Part shown: positions 1 through 8,197 of the stretch, piece after piece
How positions within the stretch are numbered: the stretch's first letter is position 1
Layout: each line of letters starts with the position of its first letter
Assembly (NCBI RefSeq): GCF_900141735.1
Contig: NZ_FQYO01000003.1
Location: 248,001-312,000, forward strand
Reading direction: 5' to 3'
From: Wenxinia saemankumensis
Lineage (GTDB): Bacteria > Pseudomonadota > Alphaproteobacteria > Rhodobacterales > Rhodobacteraceae
DNA: 64,000 bases
Translations under genes and position numbers: made by a program
The notes under the pieces: generated by a model
Databases searched by the model: none
Seen by the model: only the letters and a program-made list of their open reading frames with translations
What the model was told of the DNA's origin: nothing

Positions 1-885
1 GCGGGCCGCCACGCCGAGGTCGAGCCCCCGCGCCACGCCGTAGAGGAAGCCGGCCGCGAACTGGTCGCCCGCGCCGGTCGCGTCGACCGGCGTGACCCGC
101 TGCACCGGCGCCTCGAAGGCCCGGTCCCCCTGCCGCACCAGCACGCTCTCGCCCGACCGGGTGCAGGCCACGATGCCGCAGACCGCCGCCGCGCGGTCCA
201 GCGCCGCGCCGAGGTCGTCCGTCTCGTAGAGCGTCATCCATTCCTTCTCGTTGCCGATGGCGATGTCCATCTCGTGCTCGATCAGGCGCTGGAAGTCCGA
301 CCGGTGCCGTTCGGCGCAGAACGGGTCCGAGATGGTGATGCAGGCCCGGCCCCCGGCGGCATGCATCCGGCGCGCCGCTTCGGCGAAGGCGGTCTTCCCC
401 TCGTCCTTGTCGAAGAGGTAGCCCTCGAGGAACAGGATCCCCTCGCCCTCGAAGATCTCCGGCACATCGGCGGAGGAGATGTCGGCCCCGGCGCCGAGAT
501 AGGTGTTCATGCTCCGCTCCCCGTCCTCGGAGACGAAGATCATCGAGCGCGAGGTCGGCGCCTCGGTCTTCTTGGGCGGGTTCGGGAAGGCGGTGCCGGC
601 CTCTTCCAGTGCGCGGGCGTAGAACCGGCCGAGCGCGTCGTCCTTCACCTTGCCGATGAAGGCGGTCGACAGGCCGAGCGCGCCGATCCCCGCGATCGTG
701 TTGCCGACGCTGCCGCCCGGCGTCTCGGTCCGGTCGCGCATCGCGGCGTAGAGCAGCTCGGCCCGCTCGCGGTCGATCAGCTGCATGATCCCCTTCTCGA
801 TCGCCATCTGGTCGAGGAACAGGTCCGAGGCGTGGGAGATCACGTCGACGATGGCATTGCCGATGCCGATCACGTCGTAGGGCAT
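1..885 (-). CDS. PfkB-family carbohydrate kinase, adenosine kinase-like (C-terminus outside window)
   Basis: The gene starts at ATG 885 and runs off the left edge, leaving 295 codons visible of an expected 320-335. The protein opens MPYDVIGIGNAIVDV, the usual N-terminus of the adenosine kinase branch of the ribokinase/PfkB family. GGSVGNTIAGIGALG, the substrate-binding glycine region, follows near residue 55. The second family signature DATGAGDQFAAGF begins at residue 268, with Asp274 of GAGD as the expected catalytic base. Family members phosphorylate adenosine or sugars with ATP in the cytosol. Substrate cannot be fixed from sequence alone; adenosine or inosine is more likely than fructose given the N-terminal pattern. 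It stands alone upstream of nth on the same strand, about 95 bases away. Confidence 0.85.
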   Translation of the reverse strand, partial: MPYDVIGIGNAIVDVISHASDLFLDQMAIEKGIMQLIDRERAELLYAAMRDRTETPGGSVGNTIAGIGALGLSTAFIGKVKDDALGRFYARALEEAGTAFPNPPKKTEAPTSRSMIFVSEDGERSMNTYLGAGADISSADVPEIFEGEGILFLEGYLFDKDEGKTAFAEAARRMHAAGGRACITISDPFCAERHRSDFQRLIEHEMDIAIGNEKEWMTLYETDDLGAALDRAAAVCGIVACTRSGESVLVRQGDRAFEAPVQRVTPVDATGAGDQFAAGFLYGVARGLDLGVAAR

Positions 886-979
886 GGGGCGGGTCCTTCT
901 GGCGGGGCGGTCGGAGGGGGCGGGCCGCCTCCGGCGGGAGTGGGTGGGAGCATGCGAAGGGGGGCGGGCGCCCCCGGGA

Positions 980-1663
980 TCACAGGGGGGGGGGGGGGGC
1001 CTTGCGCGGCGGCGGGGCGGGCGGGGTCTTGTCCTCGAAGGGACAGAGATCGGCGATCAGGCAATCGGGGCAGCGCGGCCTGCGGGCGAGGCAGATGTAG
1101 CGGCCGTGCAGGATCAGCCAGTGATGGGCGTGCTGCTGGAACTCGGCCGGGACGTGGTCCTCGATGGCGCGCTCCACCGCGTCGACATCCTTGCCGGGCG
1201 CGATCCCGGTGCGGTTGCCGACCCGGAAGATATGGGTGTCGACCGCCTGGGCGGGGTGGCGGAACCACATGTTCAGTACCACGTTCGCGGTCTTGCGCCC
1301 GACCCCGGGCAGCGCGGTCAGCGCCGCGCGCGAGGACGGCACCTCGCCGCCATGCTCCTCGACCAGGATGCGGCTGAGCCGGATGACGTTCTTCGCCTTC
1401 TGGCGGTAGAGGCCGATGGTCCGGATATGCTCGGTCAGGCCCTCCTCGCCGAGGTCGAGCATCTTCTGCGGCGTGTCGGCGACGGCGAACAGGGCGCGGG
1501 TCGCCTTGTTGACGCCGGCATCCGTCGCCTGCGCCGACAGCGCCACGGCCACGACCAGCGTGTAGGCGTTGACGTGTTCGAGCTCGCCCTTCGGCTCGGG
1601 CTCCGCGGCGCGGAAGCGGGCGAAGATCTCGCGGATCGTGGAATAGGGAAGCTGTCTCGCCAT
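980..1663 (-). CDS. nth: Endonuclease III, DNA glycosylase/AP lyase
   Basis: The 227-residue protein removes oxidised pyrimidines and cleaves the abasic site in base excision repair. The helix-hairpin-helix LPGVGRKTANVV carries the Schiff-base lysine Lys124, and Asp142 of VDTHIF is the catalytic aspartate. The C-terminal 4Fe-4S cluster is formed by Cys191, Cys198, Cys201 and Cys207 (C-x6-C-x2-C-x5-C). ATG 1663 is the natural start (MARQLPYSTI). After the cluster the chain ends in an unusual proline-rich tail (PPAPPPRKAPPPPL), partly encoded by a run of 15 G on the plus strand. Slippage there would change only the last residues and the stop, not the active site. Confidence 0.95.
   Translation of the reverse strand: MARQLPYSTIREIFARFRAAEPEPKGELEHVNAYTLVVAVALSAQATDAGVNKATRALFAVADTPQKMLDLGEEGLTEHIRTIGLYRQKAKNVIRLSRILVEEHGGEVPSSRAALTALPGVGRKTANVVLNMWFRHPAQAVDTHIFRVGNRTGIAPGKDVDAVERAIEDHVPAEFQQHAHHWLILHGRYICLARRPRCPDCLIADLCPFEDKTPPAPPPRKAPPPPL
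985..999. repeat. 15-base poly-G homopolymer in the 3' end of nth
   Basis: Fifteen consecutive G on the plus strand (C on the coding strand) encode the terminal prolines of endonuclease III. Such a tract is prone to slippage and to sequencing error, so the true length and the C-terminus of nth are uncertain here. Confidence 0.9.
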
Positions 1664-1856
1664 CGCAGGTCCACATGCCCCGAGGGCCCCGCGAAGGGCA
1701 AGGGCAAAGCCGGACGGGCGCGAGGTGGCGCCCGCGCGGGCCGCGGCGTCCCGCGTCCCGCCTCCCGGGGCCGCCCGGGGGGCGAATCCGCAAGGACCGG
1801 ATCGCGTGGCGGCGGCCGGGGCGCTAGTCTTCCCCCCGAGGACGACGGAGAGCCCG

Positions 1857-2696
1857 ATGGACCAGAACCCCTACCATTACGCCGTGATGGCCCGCGCGAT
1901 CGCCGCCATCGACGCGCGCGGCGGCGAGACGCTGCCGCTGGCCGACCTCGCCGCCGAGATCGGCCTCTCTCCCGCGCATTTCCAGCGCGTCTTCTCGGCC
2001 TGGGCCGGGGTCTCGCCCAAGCGGCTGCAGCAATACCTCACCCTCGGCCATGCCAAGGCGCTGCTGCGCGAGCGGCGCACGACGCTGGACACGGCCGGGG
2101 CGGTGGGACTGTCGGGCGTGTCGCGGCTGCACGACCTCTTCCTGCGGTGGGAGGCGATGAGCCCCGGCGACTTCGCGGCCGGGGGGGCGGGTCTGACGAT
2201 CCGCCGGGGCATCTTCCCCAGCCCTTTCGGAGAGGTGCTGGCGATGGGGACCGGGCGCGGGCTCTGCGGCCTCGCCTTCACCGCCCAGACGGGCCGCGAC
2301 GCGGCCGAGGCGGACCTGCGCGGCCGCTGGCCCGGGGCGCGCTATGCCGACGATCCCGGGGCGCTGGAGCCCTGGGTCCGGGCCGCCTTCGCGCAACGCG
2401 GCGAGGCGCGGCTGCATCTGGTCGGCGCGCCGTTCCAGATCAAGGTCTGGGAGGCGCTGATGACCATCCCCTCCGGGCAGGTGACCACCTATTCCGACCT
2501 CGCCGCCGCGATCGGCCATCCGCGCGCGGTGCGGGCGGTCGGCACCGCCGTCGGGCGCAACCCCGTCTCCTTCCTGATCCCCTGCCACCGCGCCCTGCGC
2601 AAGTCCGGCGGGCTCGGCGGCTATCACTGGGGCCTGCCGGTGAAGCGCGCGATCCTGGCCTGGGAGAGCGCGCGGGCGGATGCGGACGCCGCATGA
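1857..2696 (+). CDS. Bifunctional AraC-type HTH / methylated-DNA-protein cysteine methyltransferase
   Basis: The 279-residue protein has an AraC-type helix-turn-helix (about residues 8-105: LADLAAEIGLSPAHFQRVF) followed by an O6-alkylguanine methyltransferase domain. The active-site motif IPCHR places the acceptor cysteine at Cys243, followed by the family glycines and YHWG. It transfers alkyl groups from O6-alkylguanine to itself. It resembles Ada without the N-terminal zinc/phosphotriester domain (no N-terminal Cys cluster), so any role as a methylation-triggered activator is doubtful. I chose ATG 1857 (MDQNPYHYAV), preceded by a GGAG-containing stretch. The frame stays open upstream only as low-complexity GC-rich sequence. 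Divergent from nth, which suggests a small DNA-repair island. Confidence 0.9.
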   Translation: MDQNPYHYAVMARAIAAIDARGGETLPLADLAAEIGLSPAHFQRVFSAWAGVSPKRLQQYLTLGHAKALLRERRTTLDTAGAVGLSGVSRLHDLFLRWEAMSPGDFAAGGAGLTIRRGIFPSPFGEVLAMGTGRGLCGLAFTAQTGRDAAEADLRGRWPGARYADDPGALEPWVRAAFAQRGEARLHLVGAPFQIKVWEALMTIPSGQVTTYSDLAAAIGHPRAVRAVGTAVGRNPVSFLIPCHRALRKSGGLGGYHWGLPVKRAILAWESARADADAA

Positions 2697-2904
2697 CCGA
2701 GGGAGGAGAGGAGACAGGGGCGAGGGGCTCAGGGGGAGGGGCCCGGGATCCGGGCCGCGCGCCCCCGCCGGCAGGGCGCGGAAAATCGCCCGGCGAGCCT
2801 CTAGCGCGGCCGCGATATTGGCTATCAGCCCGTATCGTCCTAGCTCGCCCGTCAGAACGGCCACGAAAGGGCCGACTCGCCACGCACCAGGAACGGACGC
2901 TCCC

Positions 2905-3564
2905 ATGACTCTCGCATTCAAGGCCCCCCTCGCCATCCTCGCCGTCTCCACCCTCGGCCTCGCCGCCTGCCAGGCGCCGCTGCCGGGCCAGACGACCGAG
3001 AACCAGGACCGCGGCGCGCTGATCGGCGCCGGCCTCGGCGCGCTTGCCGGCGTCGCCTCGGGCGACGACCGGGCCGAGCGCATCGAGCGCGGCCTCGGCG
3101 GCGCGATCGTCGGCGCCGGGATCGGCGGCGCGATCGGCAACCAGCTCGACCGCCAGGAAGCGGAACTGCGCCAGCAGCTCGGCGGCAATGTCGACATCGT
3201 CAACAACGGCAACCAGCTCGTCGTGACGCTGCCGCAGGACATCCTCTTCGCCACCGACAGCGCGACGCTGACCGGGTCGCTGACGAACGACCTGCGGACC
3301 GTCGCCGCGTCGCTCAACCGCTACCCGAACACGACCGTGAACGTGATCGGCCATACCGACAACACGGGTGCCGCCGCCTACAACCAGTCGCTGTCCGAGC
3401 GCCGCGCCCAGGCCGTGGCCTCGGTGCTGACCCAGTCCGGCGTCGCGCCGAGCCGGATCCGCGCCATCGGCCGCGGCGAGGACCAGCCGGTCGCGACCAA
3501 CCTCTCGGCCGAGGGGCGCCAGCAGAACCGCCGCGTCGAGATCATCATCACGCCGAACGCCTGA
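2905..3564 (+). CDS. OmpA-family lipoprotein with glycine-zipper segment
   Basis: This 219-residue envelope protein begins with a lipoprotein signal peptide. The lipobox LGLAAC gives Cys22 as the lipidated residue. Residues about 38-70 are glycine-rich with regular small residues (GALIGAGLGALAG, GAIVGAGIGGAIG), typical of a glycine zipper. The C-terminal half is an OmpA-like peptidoglycan-binding domain (IGHTDNTG, NQSLSERRAQAV, GRGEDQPV, QQNRRVEI). It probably tethers the outer membrane to the cell wall. ATG 2905 is chosen because it directly precedes the signal peptide. Similar YiaD-like proteins are common in alphaproteobacteria. A hairpin terminator follows, so it is probably monocistronic. 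The 208 bases upstream contain no gene and probably hold its promoter. Confidence 0.9.
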   Translation: MTLAFKAPLAILAVSTLGLAACQAPLPGQTTENQDRGALIGAGLGALAGVASGDDRAERIERGLGGAIVGAGIGGAIGNQLDRQEAELRQQLGGNVDIVNNGNQLVVTLPQDILFATDSATLTGSLTNDLRTVAASLNRYPNTTVNVIGHTDNTGAAAYNQSLSERRAQAVASVLTQSGVAPSRIRAIGRGEDQPVATNLSAEGRQQNRRVEIIITPNA

Positions 3565-3600
3565 TCCCGGGGGGCCCCCGCCCCGCTCGACAGGACCAAG

Positions 3601-3627
3601 AAGGGCCGTCCCGCCGGGGCGGCCCTT
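3601..3627 (+). terminator. Hairpin terminator after the OmpA-type lipoprotein gene
   Basis: Inverted repeat AAGGGCCG...CGGCCCTT with a mostly paired GC centre, 36 bases after the stop codon and followed by a short T-containing stretch. Confidence 0.7.
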
Positions 3628-3651
3628 CCTGCGCCAGGATGGTCCGGCCCG

Positions 3652-4100
3652 CACCGCCCGGCCCGGGCGCCCCGGCCGTCGCTTCGCGCCGCCCTCCCCC
3701 CTTCGCGGGGTCGCAAATACCGTCCGCCCCCTCCGCCCCGCGCCGGCGCGGGGCGCCGGTCGCCGCGTTTCGCGGTTTCGCACGGTCCCGAAGGCCGACC
3801 GCCCTGTCCCCCGCACCGCCCGGCCCGGGCGCCCCGGCCGACGCTTCGCGCCGCCCTCCCCCCCTTCGCAGGGTCGCAAATACCGTCCGCCCCCTCCGCT
3901 CCGAGTTGCCGTGCCGGCGCGGGGCGCCGGTCGCCGCGTTTCGCGGTTTCGCACGGTCCCGAAGGCCGACCGCCCTGTCCCCCCCACCGCCCGGCCCGGG
4001 CGCCCCGGCCGTCGCTTCGCGCCGCCCTCCCCCGCTTCGCAGGGTCGCAAATACCGTCCGTCCCCTCCGCCCCGCGCTGCCGGGCCGGCGCGGGGCGCGG
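3652..4100. repeat. 2.7 tandem copies of a 162-171 bp GC-rich unit
   Basis: Units begin at 3652, 3814 and 3985, each with CACCGCCCGGCCCGGGCG. Each contains a GTATTT-type core in reverse orientation (GGTCGCAAATACCGTC, at about 3709, 3871 and 4045). The first two units also end with a shared CGTTTCGCGGTTTCGCACGG block; the third is truncated before it. The 553-base gap between the OmpA-type gene and puuE is filled by this array. No coding sequence is supported: the open frames through it are compositional. The core recurs at 60334-60362 in the opposite orientation. Confidence 0.85.
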
Positions 4101-4117
4101 ACTGGGCGGGATCCGTC

Positions 4118-5536
4118 TCAGGGCAGGATCTGCGCCAGCCTCAGGGCGGCGATGCGTTCCACCTGCCGGCAGGCCTCGGCGAATTCGGTCTCGCGGTCCT
4201 GGTCCAGCCGCCGCTCGCAGGCGTGCAGGATCCCCGCCTTGTCGTGGTCGCGCACCGCAATGATGAAGGGAAAGCCGAATCGGGCCGTGTAGGCGGCGTT
4301 CAGCCGCTCGAAGGTCGCGCGCTCGTCGTCGGTCAGCGCGTCGAGCCCGGCGCTCGCCTGTTCGGACGAGCTGTCCGCCGTCAGGCGCCTCGCGGCGGCC
4401 AGCTTGCCGGCGAGGTCGGGATGGGCCCGCAGGACGCCGAGCCGTTCCTCCGCCGAGGCGCTGCGGAACATCCGTGCCAGTGCGTGGCCCAGCCCCTGCG
4501 CGGTGTCGTGGGCGGGTCCGAGCTCGAGCGCGAAGGCCCGCTCCGCGATCCAGGGGGAATGCTCGTAGATGCCGCCGAACCGGGCGAGGAACGTCTCCCT
4601 GTCCATCGCGCTCGGCCGTTCGCGCGGGACGGGCGGATGGGCCCGCGCCCAGTGCTCCGCCAGCTCGATGCGGCGGGGGAACCAGACCCCCTCCTGCGCG
4701 CGGGCATGCTCGAGGAAGCGGCGCAGCCCCGCGATCTTGCCCGGTCGGCCGACGAGCCGGCAATGGAGGCCGACGCTCATCATCGCCGCCTTTCCGGCCG
4801 CCCCTTCGGCGTAGAGCGTGTCGAAGGCGTCGACGAGATACTCCTCGAAGTCGCGCCCCGTGACCCAGCCGGGCGCGGTGGCGAAGCGCATGTCGTTCGC
4901 TTCCAGCGTGTAGGGGATCACGAGCTGGTCGCGGTCGCCGAAGCGCATCCAGTGCGGCAGGTCGTCGTCGTAGGTGTCGGAGACGTAGTCGAATGCCCCG
5001 CTCTCGGCCACGAGGCGGACCGTGTTCGCGCTGCAGCGCCCGGTATACCAGCCGCGCGGCGGCGTGCCGACCACCTCGGTGTGGAGCCGGATCGCCTCGG
5101 CGATCGCGGCGCGCTCCTCCGCCTCGGGCATGTCCTTGTGCTCGACCCATTTCAGCCCGTGCGAGGCGATCTCCCAGCCGGCCGTCTTCATCGCCGCGAC
5201 CTGCGCGGGCGAGCGGGCGAGGGCGGTGGCGACGCCGTAGACCGTGAGCGGGATGTCCATCCCGGTGAAGAGCCGGTGCAGCCGCCAGAACCCGGCCCGG
5301 GCGCCGTAATCGTAGATCGATTCCATGTTCCAGTGCCGCTGTCCCGGCCAGGGCTGGGCGCCGGGAATGTCGGAGAGGAACCCCTCCGAGGCGGCATCCC
5401 CGTGCAGCAGGCTGTTCTCGCCCCCTTCCTCGTAGTTCAGCACGATCTGCACCGCGATCCGCGCGCCGCCGGGCCAGCCGGCATCGGGCCGGTCGGGGCC
5501 GTATCCGTAGGTGTCGCGGGGATAGCGGTCGGGCAT
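4118..5536 (-). CDS. puuE: Fused allantoinase (PuuE) / OHCU decarboxylase (UraD)
   Basis: The 472-residue protein joins two urate-pathway enzymes. Residues 1-305 are a PuuE-type polysaccharide-deacetylase-fold allantoinase ([33 protein letters not shown]). Residues 311-472 are 2-oxo-4-hydroxy-4-carboxy-5-ureidoimidazoline decarboxylase UraD, including the catalytic HPDLAG and FGFPFI motifs. UraD makes S-allantoin and PuuE opens it to allantoate, so the fusion joins consecutive steps. ATG 5536 has GGAGG eight bases upstream. It is divergent from uraH. The UraD half even starts with its own Met at residue 311, but the frame is continuous, with no frameshift seen. Fusions of this kind are known in alphaproteobacteria. 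Confidence 0.93.
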   Translation of the reverse strand: MPDRYPRDTYGYGPDRPDAGWPGGARIAVQIVLNYEEGGENSLLHGDAASEGFLSDIPGAQPWPGQRHWNMESIYDYGARAGFWRLHRLFTGMDIPLTVYGVATALARSPAQVAAMKTAGWEIASHGLKWVEHKDMPEAEERAAIAEAIRLHTEVVGTPPRGWYTGRCSANTVRLVAESGAFDYVSDTYDDDLPHWMRFGDRDQLVIPYTLEANDMRFATAPGWVTGRDFEEYLVDAFDTLYAEGAAGKAAMMSVGLHCRLVGRPGKIAGLRRFLEHARAQEGVWFPRRIELAEHWARAHPPVPRERPSAMDRETFLARFGGIYEHSPWIAERAFALELGPAHDTAQGLGHALARMFRSASAEERLGVLRAHPDLAGKLAAARRLTADSSSEQASAGLDALTDDERATFERLNAAYTARFGFPFIIAVRDHDKAGILHACERRLDQDRETEFAEACRQVERIAALRLAQILP

Positions 5537-5823
5537 GGAAAGGAACCTCCGGGCAGGATCGCGGCAGGGTAGGCCGCCGGTCGAGGAGGGTCCAGCGGGA
5601 CGGCGCTCGGCTGACGCCATCGCCCCGCCCGCCGTCCCGCTCCCGCTCTCGCCCCCGTCCCCGTCCCCGTCCCGGACGCCGGAGGGGCGGGACGGGGCGC
5701 GAGGGGGCGGGATCGGAGGGGCTGGCTCCCCCGGGGGGGCGGCCGGGCAAGCGGGCGCCGGGGCTTGCGATGCGGGGCGATCCCGCCGCAGATGGGACGG
5801 AGACGTCACGACAGGAGCGCGCC

Positions 5824-6186
5824 ATGGCCGGCTGGCTGACCACCCATGTTCTCGACACCGCGCGCGGCCGTCCCGCCGAGGGGCTGGAGATCGTCCTCTA
5901 CCGCCTCGGGGGCGAGCGCGCGGAGATCGCCCGCAAGGTGACCGATGCCGACGGCCGCACCGACGGGCCGATCCTGCCCGAGGCCGCCTTCGCGATCGGG
6001 ACCTACGAGCTGATCTTCCATGCCGGGGCCTATCTGCGCCTCTCGGGGCAGGCGGGCGGCGGGGTCGGGGCCGGGCCGCTCTTCCTCGACGAGGTGCCGA
6101 TCCGCTTCGGCATGGCGGAGGCGGCGCATTACCACGTGCCGCTCCTGCTCTCGCCCTACGGCTATTCGACCTACCGGGGCAGCTGA
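5824..6186 (+). CDS. uraH: 5-hydroxyisourate hydrolase
   Basis: The 120-residue transthyretin-like protein hydrolyses 5-hydroxyisourate, the product of urate oxidation, to OHCU. It has the N-terminal TTHVLDT motif (catalytic His8), the internal [10 protein letters not shown] segment and the diagnostic C-terminal tetrapeptide YRGS. Length matches bacterial homologues. ATG 5824 is used; the open frame extends upstream to 5770 but the family start is MAGWLTTHV. Five bases separate it from the VOC gene. It is divergent from puuE-uraD across 287 bases, which hold a GTCCCC-rich stretch near 5650 and probably both promoters. Confidence 0.95.
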   Translation: MAGWLTTHVLDTARGRPAEGLEIVLYRLGGERAEIARKVTDADGRTDGPILPEAAFAIGTYELIFHAGAYLRLSGQAGGGVGAGPLFLDEVPIRFGMAEAAHYHVPLLLSPYGYSTYRGS

Positions 6187-6191
6187 GGGCG

Positions 6192-6557
6192 ATGATCCTG
6201 GGGCTCGACCACGTGCAGCTCGCCATGCCGGAGGGCGGGGAGGACGCGGCGCGCGCCTTCTTCGTCGGGCTGCTCGGCATGGCGGAGGTGGAGAAGCCCG
6301 CCGCCCTCGCCGGGCGGGGCGGGCTGTGGCTGCGCGGCGGGGACGCGGTGCTGCATCTGGGAGTGGAGGCGCCCTTCGCCCCGGCGCGCAAGGCGCATCC
6401 GGCCTTCGTCGTCGGCGCGCTGGACGAGGTCCGGGCCCGGCTGGAGGCGGCGGGTCTGGCGGTGCGCCCGGATGCGGACCTGCCGGGGATCCGCCGCGTC
6501 TTCGTCGAGGATCCGTTCGGCAACCGGATCGAGCTTCTGGAGCGGGCCCGGGACTGA
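6192..6557 (+). CDS. VOC/glyoxalase-superfamily protein in the urate cluster
   Basis: The 121-residue protein is a single vicinal-oxygen-chelate domain. GLDHVQLAM gives the first metal-ligand histidine (His7), AVLHLGVE a possible second, and RIELLER near the end the usual glutamate (Glu114). It lies five bases after uraH and upstream of puuD, so it is probably co-transcribed with the urate genes. I cannot assign a substrate. A role with a ureide or glyoxylate-type intermediate is inference from position. Other options are a dioxygenase-like or resistance function. Confidence 0.8.
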   Translation: MILGLDHVQLAMPEGGEDAARAFFVGLLGMAEVEKPAALAGRGGLWLRGGDAVLHLGVEAPFAPARKAHPAFVVGALDEVRARLEAAGLAVRPDADLPGIRRVFVEDPFGNRIELLERARD

Positions 6558-6626
6558 GTTCCGACCGCCGGCCGTGGCGTCGCGGGAGGAGGGGGCGTCC
6601 CGCCCCCGCGCCTGCGGCGCCCCCCC

Positions 6627-6652
6627 TGGGAGTATTTCGGGCAAGGCAAGGG
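6627..6652 (+). repeat. GTATTT-CAAG dispersed intergenic element
   Basis: GGGAGTATTTCGGGCAAGGC lies in the 410-base gap 6558-6967, next to CGCCTGCGGCG. It is a variant of the elements near 21168-21195, 21321-21348 and 23450-23478. The rest of the gap is GC-rich, including a GGC-triplet run near 6790, and I see no gene in it. Confidence 0.6.
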
Positions 6653-6967
6653 AGGGAGGGGCGCCCGGGCCCCGCCCGGGGGGGCGACCGCCCGTCCGCG
6701 GCCGGGGAGGGGGGACGCCCTCGATGCGCCTTCGCGGGAATCCGGCGGCGTCGGGCCGGGAGAGGGTCTGCCCGCCCCGGCGCCCGCGGCGGCCGCGGCG
6801 GCCGCGGCGCGCCCCGGGGAGAGTGGCGGGAGAACGGGGGGTGTGCCCCGGCCCGCCAGGCGGCGGGGCGCGGGCGGGGCGGGCGGCCCGCCGACCTGCG
6901 GCGTCCGCCCTTCCGGTCGGAAGCGGCCTTCTGTAGCCTGCCCTCCGGAAGCCGCGAGGAGACGCGC

Positions 6968-8197
6968 ATGTACGACTGGATCCTGCTGCTCGACTGGGTC
7001 GAGTTCGCCGTGCGCTGGCTGCACGTAATCACCGCCATCGCCTGGATCGGGTCGTCCTTCTACTTCATCGCGCTCGACCTCGGCCTGCACCGGGACCGGG
7101 CGCTCGCCTCCGGGGCGGATGGCGAGGAATGGCAGGTGCACGGGGGCGGGTTCTACCACGTGCAGAAATACCTCGTCGCGCCCGAGCGGATGCCGGACGA
7201 CCTCGTCTGGTTCAAGTGGGAGGCCTATTCGACCTGGCTGTCGGGCGCGGCGCTCCTGATCCTCGTCTACTGGCTGGGGGGCGAGCTCTACCTGATCGAC
7301 CGGACCGTGCTGGACATCGCCGTCTGGCAGGGGGCGGCGATCTCGGCCGCGAGCCTCGCCTTCGGCTGGGTGGTCTACGACCGGATCTGCAAGGGGCTGG
7401 TGAGCGCGGACCAGAGCTGGGTCATGGTCCTGCTCTTCGCCGTGCTGGTGGGGATGGCGCTGTTCTACACGAACGTGTTCAGCGGGCGGGCGGCGCTGCT
7501 GCATCTGGGCGCCTTCACCGCGACGATCATGTCGGCGAACGTCTTCTTCGTCATCATGCCGAACCAGCGGATCGTGGTGGCGGACCTCAAGGCGGGCAAG
7601 AAGCCCGACGCGATCTACGGCAGGATCGCCAAGCAGCGCTCGACCCACAACAACTACCTGACGCTGCCCGTCCTGTTCCTGATGCTGTCGAACCATTACC
7701 CGCTGGCCTTCGCCTCGCCCTACAACTGGGCGATCGCCTGCCTCGTCTTCCTGATGGGGGTGACGATCCGGCACTGGTTCAACACCGTCCATGCCCGCAA
7801 GGGCCGACCGCACTGGACCTGGGGGGCGACGGCGGTCCTCTTCGTCGCGATCGTCTGGTTGTCCAGCCCCCGCGTCTACGAGTGGACCGAGGCGGCGGAG
7901 GCCGCCGCTCCGGCGGACTTCGCCCTGCGTTTCGCCGAGGCCGAGGGCTTCGACGAGGTGCATGGCATCGTCCTGGGCCGCTGTTCGATGTGCCACGCGG
8001 CCGAGCCGGCCTGGGCGGGGATGATGTGGCCGCCCAAGGGCGTGATGCTCGAGACGCGGGCGCAGGTGGCCGAGGCGGCGCGCGAGATCTACCTGCAGGC
8101 CGGGATCAGCCACGCGATGCCGCCGGGCAACCTGTCGGGCATCACGGACGAGGAGCGCGGCCGCATCGTCGCGTGGTTCAGGGAGGCAGGGGCATGA
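6968..8197 (+). CDS. puuD: Membrane-bound urate hydroxylase with C-terminal cytochrome c
   Basis: The 409-residue protein is a PuuD-type urate oxidase. About nine hydrophobic segments lie between residues 1 and 305 (LLDWVEFAVRWLHVITAIAW, LLIVYWLGG region, VLLFAVLVGMALFY). A periplasmic cytochrome c domain follows, with heme motif CSMCH at Cys339/Cys342/His343 and the likely axial methionine in HAMPPGN. It oxidises urate to 5-hydroxyisourate and passes electrons to its own heme, unlike soluble uricase. ATG 6968 follows GAGGAG. Its TGA overlaps the next ATG by four bases, so the two are translationally coupled. With uraH and puuE-uraD the route from urate to allantoate is complete in the window. 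Confidence 0.95.
   Translation: MYDWILLLDWVEFAVRWLHVITAIAWIGSSFYFIALDLGLHRDRALASGADGEEWQVHGGGFYHVQKYLVAPERMPDDLVWFKWEAYSTWLSGAALLILVYWLGGELYLIDRTVLDIAVWQGAAISAASLAFGWVVYDRICKGLVSADQSWVMVLLFAVLVGMALFYTNVFSGRAALLHLGAFTATIMSANVFFVIMPNQRIVVADLKAGKKPDAIYGRIAKQRSTHNNYLTLPVLFLMLSNHYPLAFASPYNWAIACLVFLMGVTIRHWFNTVHARKGRPHWTWGATAVLFVAIVWLSSPRVYEWTEAAEAAAPADFALRFAEAEGFDEVHGIVLGRCSMCHAAEPAWAGMMWPPKGVMLETRAQVAEAAREIYLQAGISHAMPPGNLSGITDEERGRIVAWFREAGA

Noticed and set aside
4118-8113. A 1,331-codon minus-strand frame joining puuE-uraD to upstream sequence
   Set aside because: Only the first gene portion from ATG 5536 is conserved; the rest is the shadow of the plus-strand uraH, VOC and puuD genes.
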